From Bacteroidaceae bacterium (GTDB taxonomy: Bacteria > Bacteroidota > Bacteroidia > Bacteroidales > Bacteroidaceae): a stretch of DNA of 35,336 nucleotides. The translations under genes and the position numbers were made by a program. Positions within the stretch are counted from its first letter, which is position 1; each line of letters begins with the position of its first letter. Positions 35,252-35,336 of this stretch are shown one piece after another. The notes below the pieces were generated by a model, which ran no database searches, was not told the origin of the DNA, and saw only the letters and a program-made list of their open reading frames with translations. The stretch is from contig JAKSLM010000028.1 in NCBI GenBank assembly GCA_024401225.1, positions 1 through 35,336 of the forward strand. Direction: 5' to 3'.

Positions 35252-35336
35252 TTATCCCGCACGCGCATTAAGGGGTTTTAGGGTTCTTCACCAATTTAGG
35301 TGCAGAAAATACACATAAAAATAATTATAAATAACT

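Overview
This window reads as chromosome from a Bacteroidales bacterium, most likely a Prevotella/Segatella-type organism. The evidence is repeated TAnnTTTG -7 boxes (the Bacteroidetes housekeeping promoter) ahead of genes, starts without clear Shine-Dalgarno sequences, several secreted glycoside hydrolases, a C10 cysteine peptidase, surface proteins with a short C-terminal tail of the 'YxxNGxRL...KGIxIxxG' kind, and a DUF4248 gene. This assignment comes from gene content, not from a database match.

Left part (1-7731): the last codons of a plus-strand, probably TonB-type outer-membrane protein meet a strong terminator. Facing it is a minus-strand run, transcribed from about 7720 down to 113: GH31 alpha-xylosidase/glucosidase, queA (queuosine), GH30 hydrolase, Nudix hydrolase and a double-domain SGNH acetylesterase. 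Gaps are 14-67 bp, so this is probably one glycan-degradation operon with a tRNA-modification gene inside it. Two of its genes carry in-frame inserts made of a GC-rich palindromic repeat that also occurs twice between genes near the right end.

Accessory region (7740-13997): a HigBA-like toxin-antitoxin pair lies between two 37-bp direct repeats, together with the decayed C-terminus of a DNA methylase/restriction gene. Next come a secreted C10 peptidase, a PIN-domain toxin-antitoxin pair, and 1.3 kb of almost gene-free DNA. That stretch holds palindrome arrays with a 22-bp period, a 23-bp perfect hairpin and a 31-codon gene fragment.

Core region (13998-21374): a large secreted protein of unknown function; tadA (tRNA wobble inosine); and a minus-strand run of tyrS, a SAM methyltransferase, serB and a MATE transporter.

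Nitrogen region (21571-26938): a plus-strand operon of PII protein, ammonium transporter AmtB, a PurF-like glutamine amidotransferase/phosphoribosyltransferase and CTP synthase. It links ammonium sensing and uptake to two glutamine-using enzymes.

Right part (26887-35336): a second minus-strand operon runs from about 33360 to 26887. It contains a very large GH2 beta-galactosidase with an inserted LamG-like domain, a periplasmic cyclophilin, a compact ABC-type ATPase and a DUF4435/TOPRIM protein. The last two have the domain pairing of the PARIS anti-phage system (AriA/AriB) and are the best candidate here for an unusual defence system. The window ends with a small two-helix membrane protein, a DUF4248 protein, another 22-bp palindrome array and hairpins, probably the edge of a further accessory module.
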